From positions 1-41,746 of the forward strand of contig MNXV01000023.1 of assembly GCA_001871575.1 (NCBI GenBank): 41,746 nucleotides of DNA. Direction: 5' to 3'. Numbering within the stretch: position 1 is the stretch's first letter; each line of letters starts with the position of its first letter. Below, piece by piece: positions 17,610-25,584 of this stretch. The stretch comes from Caldisericum sp. CG2_30_36_11. GTDB taxonomy: Bacteria > Caldisericota > Caldisericia > Caldisericales > Caldisericaceae. The position numbers were made by a program, and so were the translations under genes. A model generated the notes under the pieces. It saw nothing but the letters and a program-made list of their open reading frames with translations, was not told where the DNA came from and made no database searches.

Positions 17610-17901
17610 CTTTAATGTACCCATCGCAATCTCATATAACTTGTTCATATCCTAGCCTGGTTTGTATATTCTTCTAATTAAATGTCATAAATGAACTCTG
17701 TTCGCATATATCTCCCCTGTCTGAATAAAATAGTTCCTCCCATTGCAAAACTCCTTTTATTATACCATTTTTATTATAACTTATTTATTATATCTTCCGT
17801 GTCTTTAATAGCGTCTCCATAAAAAATTTGGTCTATTACAATACATTTTGTTAAAAGAGCTCAAATTTGATAAAATATGAGAGAATTTTAGGAGGTTTAA
17901 T
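17588..17901. other. Divergent intergenic spacer with promoters
   Basis: About 310 bases lie between the methyltransferase gene (-) and the nucleotide-sugar dehydrogenase gene (+). It holds the promoter of the plus-strand operon at its right end and the upstream part of the methyltransferase promoter at its left end. The middle is AT-rich; I see no ORF with a start and SD, and no strong hairpin. Confidence 0.6.
17848..17876 (+). promoter_or_regulatory. Promoter of the polysaccharide cassette
   Basis: TTGTTA (17848-17853) and TAAAAT (17871-17876) are separated by exactly 17 bases, with a predicted start near 17883. The SD AGGAGG (17890-17895) of the first gene follows, giving a short leader of about 19 bases. 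Confidence 0.7.
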
Positions 17902-19194
17902 TTGAAAAGCATTTCAGTTTTTGGATTAGGTTTTGTTGGACTTCCACTCTCTCTTACCTACACATTCTATGGTGTAAAAGTGTACGGCGTAGATGTAAAT
18001 AAAGAGTATATAGAAAGGCTGAAGAAATTTGATACACATATCCTTGAAGATTATCATAGGAAAAACATAAAAGAAATTCTTAAAGAAAGCATCGAAAATA
18101 AACTTTTTGAACCAACTGATTCCGCTGAACTTGCAATGAAAAATACAAGTGAAATAATTGTAACAGTAGGCGTTCCCGTTGAAAATAGAAAAGCAATAAT
18201 GAAACCTTTTAACGCAGCGATGGAAACAATAGGAAAAAATCTTAAAAGAGGTAATCTAATCCTTATAAGGTCAACAGTTCCCCCTGGAACTACAAGAGAA
18301 GTGGCACTTCCTATACTTGAGAAAAAAAGTGAACTTAAATGTGGCAAAGATTTTTTCCTTGCTTACTCATCTGAAAGGATTGCCGAAGGACGAGCTTTTG
18401 AAGAATTTCAAACAATGCCAGTTGCTGTAGCAGGCATCAATGAAGAAAGTACTAAAAGGGGAAAAGCCCTGCTTGATCTCATAAATCCAAATGTAATTAA
18501 GGCGTCTTCTCCTGAAATTGTCGAAATTTCGAAACTCATTGAAAACAGCTCTCGAGATGTAAATATTGCACTCGTTAATGAACTTGCATCCTTAACCGAA
18601 AAAATGGGTGTTGACACAATGGAAGTAATAAATGTTGCGAATACCCACAAAAGAGTGAAATTACTTACGCCAGGTATAGGTGTTGGTGGCCATTGTATTC
18701 CTTATTCAACACACTATATATATTACGAAGCCCAAAAACTTGGATTAGAGCTTCCGCTACTCAGTACCGCAAGAGAAGTAAATGAAAATAGACCATTACA
18801 AATTGTAAATTATGTAGAAGAAGCTCTTTCAAAAATTGGCAAGTCCCTGCAAGGGACCAAATTTGCAATTACAGGCATTGCAATGAAAGATAATTCTTCA
18901 GATATATCCGAAAGTCCTGCGATGCGTATAAAAGACATTATCATCCAGAAAGGAGGAAATATTGTCTGGTATGACCCAAATGTCGAAGGAGATTTCAAGG
19001 AAAAGAAAGAAACAATAGAAGAAACACTAAAAGACTCAGAAGTACTAATAATCCCCATTAAACAAGAGCTAATTAAACTCAATGTAGATCTTCTCGGGTC
19101 TCTTATGAAAGAAAAATCAATAATTTTTGATCCAAAAGGACTGCTTGATAGGAAAGAGATTGAGAAACTGGGGTTTGTTTATATTTCAATATGA
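17902..19194 (+). CDS. UDP-ManNAc/UDP-sugar 6-dehydrogenase family
   Basis: The 430-aa protein is a nucleotide-sugar dehydrogenase that oxidises C6 of a UDP-hexose to the uronic acid with NAD+. It has the N-terminal FGLGFVGLPLSLTYTFYG dinucleotide fold (residues 5-22), the RSTVPPGTT segment near residue 123, the SSPEIVEISKLIENSSRDVNIALVNE middle domain, the catalytic Cys motif GIGVGGHCIPY near residue 260 and the C-terminal UDP-binding domain. Its neighbours encode WecG/TagA-type transferases, so UDP-N-acetylmannosaminuronate (WecC-type) is the likely product, but UDP-glucose is possible. The start is a TTG at 17902, set by AGGAGG six bases upstream. Its stop overlaps the next gene by 4 bp. 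Confidence 0.88.
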   Translation: MKSISVFGLGFVGLPLSLTYTFYGVKVYGVDVNKEYIERLKKFDTHILEDYHRKNIKEILKESIENKLFEPTDSAELAMKNTSEIIVTVGVPVENRKAIMKPFNAAMETIGKNLKRGNLILIRSTVPPGTTREVALPILEKKSELKCGKDFFLAYSSERIAEGRAFEEFQTMPVAVAGINEESTKRGKALLDLINPNVIKASSPEIVEISKLIENSSRDVNIALVNELASLTEKMGVDTMEVINVANTHKRVKLLTPGIGVGGHCIPYSTHYIYYEAQKLGLELPLLSTAREVNENRPLQIVNYVEEALSKIGKSLQGTKFAITGIAMKDNSSDISESPAMRIKDIIIQKGGNIVWYDPNVEGDFKEKKETIEETLKDSEVLIIPIKQELIKLNVDLLGSLMKEKSIIFDPKGLLDRKEIEKLGFVYISI

Positions 19195-20636
19195 GATCCT
19201 ATATTATAAATATCCCGGTTGATAACATCACACTAAAAGAAGCCGTTAAAAGAGCTGAAGAATTTACATTAGATTCAAAACCTCATTTTGCAATTGCCAT
19301 TAATCCTGAAAAAATAATAAAAGCTAATACTGACACCGAGTTATTCGAAATTATTAGAAATAGTGATCTAAATTTTATAGATGGGGTTGGCATATCCTGG
19401 GCTTTTAGAATTTTTTATCATGAAAAGATAAAAGAAAGAATAACAGGAATTGATTTGTTTTCAACTTTGCTTGAAAGCGCAGAAAAAAACAACAAAACAG
19501 TATACTTCCTTGGTTCACAAGAGGAAACAATAAACAAAGCTGTGAAGAATATAAAAGAAAAATATCCTGAACTTAAAATCACGGGTTTCCATAACGGCTA
19601 TCTTCAAACTGAAGAAGAAATAGTAAAACAAATAAAAAAGTCAAATACTGATATGCTATTTGTAGGCATGGGAAGCCCAAAGCAAGAGAAATTTATATTT
19701 AGAAACCTAAACACTCTTGGTGTACAATTTTCAGTGGGCGTTGGTGGAAGCTTCAATGTCTTTGCAGGTGAATTTAAAAGAGCTCCGTCATTGGTGCAAA
19801 AATTAGGAATGGAATGGTTCTATAGACTTATCCTTGACCCAAAGAGGTTACCGCGTATTATGAGCCTTCCTCGTTTTATACTATTGGTTATGAAAAAACC
19901 AAGAATTATAAAAAATGAGGTAAATTTCTTAAACATTAACATTTCAAATAGAGATTTTAAAGATACATTAAAAGTAACGGATAGTTTTATTAAATCAAGG
20001 AGTTTTCACCTCGTAGTAACACTGAATGGAGAAATGGCCTCAAGAGCCCTTAGAGACGAGGATTTTTTTCAAATACTACAAAAAGGTGATCTCGTGATTC
20101 CAGATGGCGTGGGCATTGTTTGGGGAGCAAGGAGATTTGGAGAAAGAATTATATATAGAATTCCTGGCATTGATTTCGCCTGGGAAACACTAAGATTGGC
20201 AGAGCAAAACAATTATAGAACTTACCTTCTAGGCGCAAAAGAAAATGTAATTAACAACGCTATTAAAAAAATAAAAGGCGAGTTCCCTAAATTAAATATA
20301 GCAGGTTACCATTCTGGCTATTTTGATAAAACTGAGGAAGAAAAAATACTCAATGAAATAAAAGAGAAAAATGTGCAAATACTATTTGTGGGAATAGGTG
20401 GAGTTAAACAAGAAAAATGGATATGGGATCATAAAGATTTAAATGTACCGCTAAACATTGGAATAGGCGGTTCTTTCGATGTCTGGAGCGGGAAAATAAG
20501 AAGAGCTCCGCGCATTATAAGAAAACTCGGCTTAGAATGGCTTTATCGTACAATTGTACAGCCATCAAGAATTTTAAGGGCTGGGAATCTTTTTATTTTT
20601 GCCTTTAAGATAATGTTCAAGAGGATAGAAAAATGA
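19191..20636 (+). CDS. Tandem double WecG/TagA/CpsF-family glycosyltransferase
   Basis: The 481-aa protein is two complete WecG/TagA/CpsF domains in a row (about residues 1-238 and 243-478), twice the usual length of about 240-260. Each half has the family blocks: INPEKI..., FIDGVGISWA, VYFLGSQEE, LFVGMGSPKQEKFI and GVGGSFNVFAGEFKRAP in the first; TLNGEMA, IPDGVGIVWGARRFG, YLLGAKEN, LFVGIGGVKQEKWI and GIGGSFDVWSGKIRRAP in the second. Both keep the catalytic Asp of xDGVG. The conserved Thr (VVTLN) is present only in half two; half one reads AIAIN. The enzymes transfer ManNAc or ManNAcA from UDP to a lipid-linked acceptor at the membrane. It overlaps its neighbours by 4 bp on each side. Confidence 0.9.
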   Translation: MRSYIINIPVDNITLKEAVKRAEEFTLDSKPHFAIAINPEKIIKANTDTELFEIIRNSDLNFIDGVGISWAFRIFYHEKIKERITGIDLFSTLLESAEKNNKTVYFLGSQEETINKAVKNIKEKYPELKITGFHNGYLQTEEEIVKQIKKSNTDMLFVGMGSPKQEKFIFRNLNTLGVQFSVGVGGSFNVFAGEFKRAPSLVQKLGMEWFYRLILDPKRLPRIMSLPRFILLVMKKPRIIKNEVNFLNINISNRDFKDTLKVTDSFIKSRSFHLVVTLNGEMASRALRDEDFFQILQKGDLVIPDGVGIVWGARRFGERIIYRIPGIDFAWETLRLAEQNNYRTYLLGAKENVINNAIKKIKGEFPKLNIAGYHSGYFDKTEEEKILNEIKEKNVQILFVGIGGVKQEKWIWDHKDLNVPLNIGIGGSFDVWSGKIRRAPRIIRKLGLEWLYRTIVQPSRILRAGNLFIFAFKIMFKRIEK

Positions 20637-21649
20637 GAATATTACTTTCAGGTTACTTCGGCTTCGGCAATATAGGAGATGAAATGATACATTCTGTTAT
20701 TAGGCAACGGCTAAAAAATAAAGATTTAGAAATAGTTTCACTTGTTAAAAATCCCCGAAATGACGAAGAAATAGATAGAGCAAATTTAAAAGATGTTTAC
20801 AAAGCGATAAAATCATCGGATGTTGTAATAAGCGGGGGAGGTGGATTGCTTCAGGACAAAACAAGTTCAAAAAGTTTTTTCTATTACCTTTCTATAATAT
20901 GGCTCGCAAAAAAAATGGGAAAAAAAGCTGTTGTTTTTGCACAAGGAATAGGCCCTGTGGAGAAAAACCTTAACAAAAAACTTATGGGCAGAGTAATAAA
21001 CATGGCCGATCTTGTGACGGTTAGGGATAACAACTCAAAAGAATTACTTTTGGAATGTGATGTTACAAAACAAATAAATGTAACAGCAGACATCGCGTTC
21101 CTTTATCCTTTCGAAGAAAATGAAGAAAAAAAAGAGGAATATATTTTAATTTCTTTTGGTAAACATACAACTAATCCTCCATTGGAACTACTCGGCGAAA
21201 TTGTGAATTATATAAAAGAAAAAACAAATCAACAGGTGCTTCTTTCCACATTGTTCCCAGGGAGAGATAAGGAAATCATCGAGGGCGTTGCAAATTTAAC
21301 CGATACTAAAATTGCTGAGACCTCTTCAATTGAAAAAACTATTTCAATTTTTAGTAATAGCATTTTTGCAATAGGGACAAGATACCATTCTCTTGTTGTA
21401 TCAACTATGAAACAAATACCATCCCTGGGACTTTCTTATGACCCAAAAGTAAATTCTCTTGCTGAAGAAGTCTCCATTCCAGTTTTACCTTACAATAGCT
21501 CACTAAATTTAGATAAATTCAAAATGGTTTTCGACAAAGCATTCACAGATCGAGAAAACACAAAAATTAAACTTAAAGATAAATTTATTAAATTAAAAGA
21601 AAGGGCAGAGGAAAATTTTAAATTACTCCATGATACTATCCTCGATTAA
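20633..21649 (+). CDS. csaB: Polysaccharide pyruvyl transferase CsaB
   Basis: The 338-aa protein starts MRILLSGYFGFGNIGDEMI, the hallmark of CsaB and the pyruvyl transferase family, with VISGGGGLLQD near residue 65, VFAQGIGPV near residue 103 and the C-terminal GTRYHSLV near residue 246. CsaB adds a pyruvate ketal to ManNAc residues of cell-wall polysaccharides, using phosphoenolpyruvate; in other bacteria this creates the binding site for SLH-domain S-layer proteins. The WecG/TagA and dehydrogenase genes upstream supply a matching sugar. The ATG overlaps the stop of the double transferase by 4 bp. No SLH protein gene is seen in this window. Confidence 0.92.
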   Translation: MRILLSGYFGFGNIGDEMIHSVIRQRLKNKDLEIVSLVKNPRNDEEIDRANLKDVYKAIKSSDVVISGGGGLLQDKTSSKSFFYYLSIIWLAKKMGKKAVVFAQGIGPVEKNLNKKLMGRVINMADLVTVRDNNSKELLLECDVTKQINVTADIAFLYPFEENEEKKEEYILISFGKHTTNPPLELLGEIVNYIKEKTNQQVLLSTLFPGRDKEIIEGVANLTDTKIAETSSIEKTISIFSNSIFAIGTRYHSLVVSTMKQIPSLGLSYDPKVNSLAEEVSIPVLPYNSSLNLDKFKMVFDKAFTDRENTKIKLKDKFIKLKERAEENFKLLHDTILD

Positions 21650-22268
21650 GCAGACTCTAATTGATTTCATTTTTCCACCACATTGCCTTGTATGTGGCAA
21701 AGAGACAGAAAGCGAAAACATCTGCGAAGATTGCAAAAGAAAAATCAAATTTATGGAATACCCCCTTATTGAACATGATGGTAGAAAATTCTTTTATTCA
21801 ATTACATATTATGAAGGCGTGATGGAAAAAATAATTAAAAAAATGAAATTCTACAGGTTAAAATCTCTTTCAAAAGACCTATCAAATATGATCTCAAATT
21901 TTATTTACAAAGAAAATATTTCTTTTGATGCTATAGGTTATGTACCTATGACAAGAAAAGAACTCCTCGAGAGAAAGTTTAACCAGACATATCTTATTGC
22001 AAAAGAAATTTCCAAAATGTACAACAAACCCTTGATTAAGGGCCTTAAAAAAATAAAAACCACAAGAAAACAAGTTGGACTTTCCAAAAAAGAAAGGGAA
22101 GAAAATTTAAAAAATGTGTTCACAATAGAAGAAAAAATCAAAGGAAACATACTTCTGATAGACGACGTTTATACAACTGGCAGCACTGCAAGAGAATTGG
22201 TAAAATCTGTATATAGAAAAACTGAAGGAAACATAATTTTTATAGCAGTCTCAAGAAAGATGAATTAG
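21630..22268 (+). CDS. ComF-like phosphoribosyltransferase-domain protein
   Basis: The 212-aa protein has an N-terminal zinc-finger-like segment CLVCGKETESENICEDCKRK (four Cys, residues 19-38) and a C-terminal PRTase motif LLIDDVYTTGSTARELV near residue 175. This is the ComFC/YhgH/GntX architecture, linked to DNA uptake or metabolism of imported DNA in other bacteria; the biochemical role is not settled. It overlaps the end of csaB by 20 bases, and the stop lies 76 bases before the convergent hflX. No obvious terminator is seen between the two. Confidence 0.87.
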   Translation: MILSSIKQTLIDFIFPPHCLVCGKETESENICEDCKRKIKFMEYPLIEHDGRKFFYSITYYEGVMEKIIKKMKFYRLKSLSKDLSNMISNFIYKENISFDAIGYVPMTRKELLERKFNQTYLIAKEISKMYNKPLIKGLKKIKTTRKQVGLSKKEREENLKNVFTIEEKIKGNILLIDDVYTTGSTARELVKSVYRKTEGNIIFIAVSRKMN

Positions 22269-22344
22269 ACGATTATCTTTTAACATGGAACTCTCGAAAA
22301 TATTATAAAAATAATGTGGCAACTCTTGAAGGGTAAAACTAATA

Positions 22345-23589
22345 TTATTTAACAATAAACCTGCTATATTTATTAATATTTTCACTGAATCCTTCCACTT
22401 TAAGTAGCACTCCGTCAGATTGATCATCCTTTGAAATCACTCTTGCACAGGCAAAAATTTCAGGGATTAAATTAATATTGCTCATAGGAATAAAAAGTTT
22501 TACCTGCACAAAAGATTTCTCTAAGATTGATCTAATTGAAGCTTTTAATTCGTCAATTCCCTTCCCGCTTAAAGCAGAGATAAAAAGTGCATTTTTATAC
22601 TGCAATTTTAAAGTATCAAGTTTTTCTGAACTAATTTTATCAATTTTATTAAAAACAATAAGTTGCGTAATATTCTCTCCACCAAGCTCTTTTATTGTTT
22701 CCTTAACAGTATTAAGCTTTTCATTAAAATCCTGATCAGAAGCATCTACAAGAATTATTGCAATCCACGCGTCGAGTATTTCTTCAAGAGTTGAGTGAAA
22801 AGCATATATCAGAGTATGAGGAAGATCTCTTATAAAACCAATGGTGTCTATAAATATGACTTTATAATCTCCCACTACATTTCCAACACGAACAAGGGTA
22901 TCAAGAGTTGCAAAGAGCCTATTTTCAACATATGCTCCTGCATCTGTCAATCTGTTCATAAGAGTTGATTTGCCTGAATTTGTATATCCAGCAATAGCAA
23001 CAATGGGTATATTACTTCTTAACCTTCTTTTTCTCCTGGCTTCTCTTTGTTTTTTAATCGAATCAAGTTTCTCTTCAAGAATTTGGATTCTCTTCTCAAT
23101 ATACCTTTTTTTTAATTCTGTTTTCCTTTCACCGGGACCTTTTAAGCCAATCAAAGAGGCTGTTTGTTGATCAAGGTTTATATCATCATGGACAATCTCG
23201 GGCAATTTCATACGAAGCTCAGATAGCTCAACCTGTAACTTCCCCTCACCCGTCTTCGCCCTCATTGCAAAAATCATAAGTATGAGATGGGGTCTGTCAA
23301 AGCAAGGAACGCCGATTTCTTTTGAAAGATTTCTCAACTGTAAGTATCTGAGTTGAGAATCTATGAAGACATAATCAGCTTCGGCAAGCTTAACAATTTC
23401 CTTCAGTTCTTCTACTTTCCCTTTTCCAATAAAATAAGCGTAATTTACATCTCTTAAAGTTTGAGAAGTTTCAGCTACAATCTCAAAACTAAGGGTCTCG
23501 ACAAGTAATCTAAACTCATTAAAAGACTCATCTTTGATTTCTTTTTTTCCGGGATCTAATATTTCAACTAAAACTCCTTTCTTCTTCAA
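22345..23589 (-). CDS. hflX: GTPase HflX
   Basis: The 414-aa protein has the HflX N-terminal domain (AYFIGKGKVEELKEIV near residue 50, VELSELRMKLPEIV near residue 120), a coiled linker and a GTPase domain. G1 is AGYTNSGKSTLMNRL near residue 198, G3 is DTIGFIRDLPH, G4 is NKIDK. HflX binds the 50S subunit and splits or rescues stalled ribosomes, especially under heat stress. The glycine-rich linker reads GLKGPGERKTE rather than the common GPGETxxE. It overlaps the upstream YvlD-like gene by 4 bp and is the last gene of the long minus-strand run. Confidence 0.93.
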   Translation of the reverse strand: MKKKGVLVEILDPGKKEIKDESFNEFRLLVETLSFEIVAETSQTLRDVNYAYFIGKGKVEELKEIVKLAEADYVFIDSQLRYLQLRNLSKEIGVPCFDRPHLILMIFAMRAKTGEGKLQVELSELRMKLPEIVHDDINLDQQTASLIGLKGPGERKTELKKRYIEKRIQILEEKLDSIKKQREARRKRRLRSNIPIVAIAGYTNSGKSTLMNRLTDAGAYVENRLFATLDTLVRVGNVVGDYKVIFIDTIGFIRDLPHTLIYAFHSTLEEILDAWIAIILVDASDQDFNEKLNTVKETIKELGGENITQLIVFNKIDKISSEKLDTLKLQYKNALFISALSGKGIDELKASIRSILEKSFVQVKLFIPMSNINLIPEIFACARVISKDDQSDGVLLKVEGFSENINKYSRFIVK

Positions 23590-23942
23590 GTTCTCACTCG
23601 CTTTGGGAATACAATCAAAGAAATAATAAAACTAATCAAAGAGAGCAAGAGAGAACCTACAATAGCAGTCAAAAAAGAATCAATAGAAAAGCCTCGTACA
23701 AAAAATGCAACTACTTCGAGCAAGGCCGCGTTTATTACAAAAAGAAATATACCAAAAGTCACCAGCATAAAGGGGAGAGAAAGAAAAATAAGAAGAGGCT
23801 TAAGCATTGCATTCACAATACCAAATGCAATGCTTGTAAGAAAAATGCTCATAAAATTTTGGAAATGGAAGCCATTAATCAACCTGCTTACAATAAAAAA
23901 TGAAATAATGTTTATGCTCCAGGAAAGGAAAAATTTACGCAT
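23586..23942 (-). CDS. YvlD/phage holin family 4 membrane protein
   Basis: The 118-aa protein (from the ATG at 23942) has four hydrophobic helices and the family pattern FIVSRLINGFHFQNFMSIFLTSIAFGIVNA and FGIFLFVINAALLEVVAFFV of PF04020. Despite the family name it is a small chromosomal membrane protein of uncertain role, not a phage gene. I prefer the ATG at 23942 to the track's 23972 because GGGGG lies nine bases before it and the outer ATG has no SD. With this start it overlaps uvrC by only 8 bp, and the next gene hflX by 4 bp. Confidence 0.85.
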   Translation of the reverse strand: MRKFFLSWSINIISFFIVSRLINGFHFQNFMSIFLTSIAFGIVNAMLKPLLIFLSLPFMLVTFGIFLFVINAALLEVVAFFVRGFSIDSFLTAIVGSLLLSLISFIISLIVFPKRVRT

Positions 23943-25584
23943 TTTTAATTCCCCCTTTATATTTCTTTGCATGCAACTTTATGAAATATGATTTTGCAAA
24001 TCTGTGCGACTCGTCCCGTACTCTTTGTAACAATTTCAATTCCTCTGAATCCTTGCTTAATCTTACGGGTTTATCTCTCCCTTCAACAAATATTAATTCT
24101 TCTTTCTTGGCAAGAGAAGCAATATCAACTGAAAGTTCATAGAATTTTTTTACTTTTATGGCTATATCCAGTTGGCCTTTACCCCCATCTATAAGAAGGA
24201 GGTTCGGAGCTGCGTTTGAAAAATCATCGCTTTCACCAAATCTTCGAGTTAAAACCTCTTCAAGCATTCCAAAATCATTGGGACCTTTTGTATACTTTAT
24301 TTTAAAATGCCTGTATTCTTTTTTATCTGGTTTTCCATTTGCAAAAACAACCATCGATCCAGTAGCATCTACTCCAGAAACATTTGAAATATCGTAACCT
24401 TCTATTCTTATAGGAATATTACTCAACCCAAGAGTTTCTTTTAATTCCTCAAGCAGTTTTTTCTCTTTTAATTCAAGATGCCTCGAAAGATAATTCTTCA
24501 AATATTCACTTGCATTTTCTCTTGCAAGAGAAATAACATTTTTTACCGGCGTTCCTCTTGGACTTAAAATCCGTACATTACGTTTAGTTTTCTCGCTCAA
24601 AAGTTTGCCAAGTAACTTTCTACCTTTTGGAAGTTTCTCTAAATAAATTTTCTCACTTTGTGCATTAAAAGGATAAAGAAAAAGAAATCTTTCGATTAAT
24701 TCTCTCTCACTTATATCTTCGTAAATATCCATCATGAAAGGATAGCTTGAAACGACTCTTCCATCTCTAACCGATACCCTGATTACACAAGCATATGAGT
24801 TATCAATCTTTGCCGAAAATGCATCAAAAGAGATATTTTCATTCGTAACAACCCTCTGTTTTTCCAGAATTGAAAGTATGCCTTTCAATTCATCTCTGTA
24901 AATGATTGCTCTTTCAAAATCAAGCTCATTTTTTGCAGTTTCCATTTCTCTTCTAACTGTATTGACAACGGTTTTGTTTTCTCCTTTTAAAAATAATTTT
25001 AATGAATCAATCATTTTTAAGTATTCTCTCAGAGAGATTTTATGTGCGCAGGGTGCACTGCAAAGATTAAGATGATATAATAAACAAGGTAATAGTTCTC
25101 TATCGTCTCTGATTTTTATGCTGCAGTTTCTTATCGGGAATATCTTTCTTATACCTTTTATTGTTTGTTCAACCGCACCACCATGAGGAAATGGACCAAA
25201 GTATTCACCCTCCTCTCCCCTGATCCTGTAAACTTTTAAAATTCTCGGATACTTTTCACTGGTTATCTTGATATAGGGGTAGTTTTCATCATCAACAAGC
25301 CTTATATTAAAAGGTGGAAAATGCTTTTTTATAAGATTATTTTCAAGAAGCAAGGCTTCTTCCTCAGAATTTGCAACGACAAAATCAACCGTTCTAACTC
25401 TTTCTGAAAGAGCTATTGTTTTTGGATCTTTTGGCCTTATATAAGAAGTAACTCTCTTTTTTAGAGATTTTGCCTTACCAACATAAAGCACCTTCCCTCT
25501 TTCGTCCTTCATGATATAGACACCAGGAGAAGAGGGAAGGTAATGCAGGTCGTCTGGAAAATAAAGACTACTTTGCATAATCAA
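23935..25584 (-). CDS. uvrC: Excinuclease subunit UvrC, without C-terminal HhH domain
   Basis: The 549-aa protein incises damaged DNA on both sides of the lesion with UvrAB. The N-terminal GIY-YIG nuclease (SPGVYIMKDERGKVLYVGKAKSLKKR, residues 18-43), the UVR motif near residues 200-235 and the RNase H-like domain (IEGYDISN near residue 397, LLIDGGKGQ near residue 470, RDESHRFA near residue 527) are all present. The protein stops right after the last block (KKYKGGIKNA), where other UvrC proteins continue with about 55 residues of helix-hairpin-helix. That domain is missing, and no remnant of it is seen in the following frame. It overlaps rny by 17 bases. Confidence 0.94.
   Translation of the reverse strand: MIMQSSLYFPDDLHYLPSSPGVYIMKDERGKVLYVGKAKSLKKRVTSYIRPKDPKTIALSERVRTVDFVVANSEEEALLLENNLIKKHFPPFNIRLVDDENYPYIKITSEKYPRILKVYRIRGEEGEYFGPFPHGGAVEQTIKGIRKIFPIRNCSIKIRDDRELLPCLLYHLNLCSAPCAHKISLREYLKMIDSLKLFLKGENKTVVNTVRREMETAKNELDFERAIIYRDELKGILSILEKQRVVTNENISFDAFSAKIDNSYACVIRVSVRDGRVVSSYPFMMDIYEDISERELIERFLFLYPFNAQSEKIYLEKLPKGRKLLGKLLSEKTKRNVRILSPRGTPVKNVISLARENASEYLKNYLSRHLELKEKKLLEELKETLGLSNIPIRIEGYDISNVSGVDATGSMVVFANGKPDKKEYRHFKIKYTKGPNDFGMLEEVLTRRFGESDDFSNAAPNLLLIDGGKGQLDIAIKVKKFYELSVDIASLAKKEELIFVEGRDKPVRLSKDSEELKLLQRVRDESHRFAKSYFIKLHAKKYKGGIKNA

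Noticed and set aside
23586-23972. Phage holin and nearby prophage
   Set aside because: The family name is misleading. The gene sits in a housekeeping operon and no other phage gene is present.
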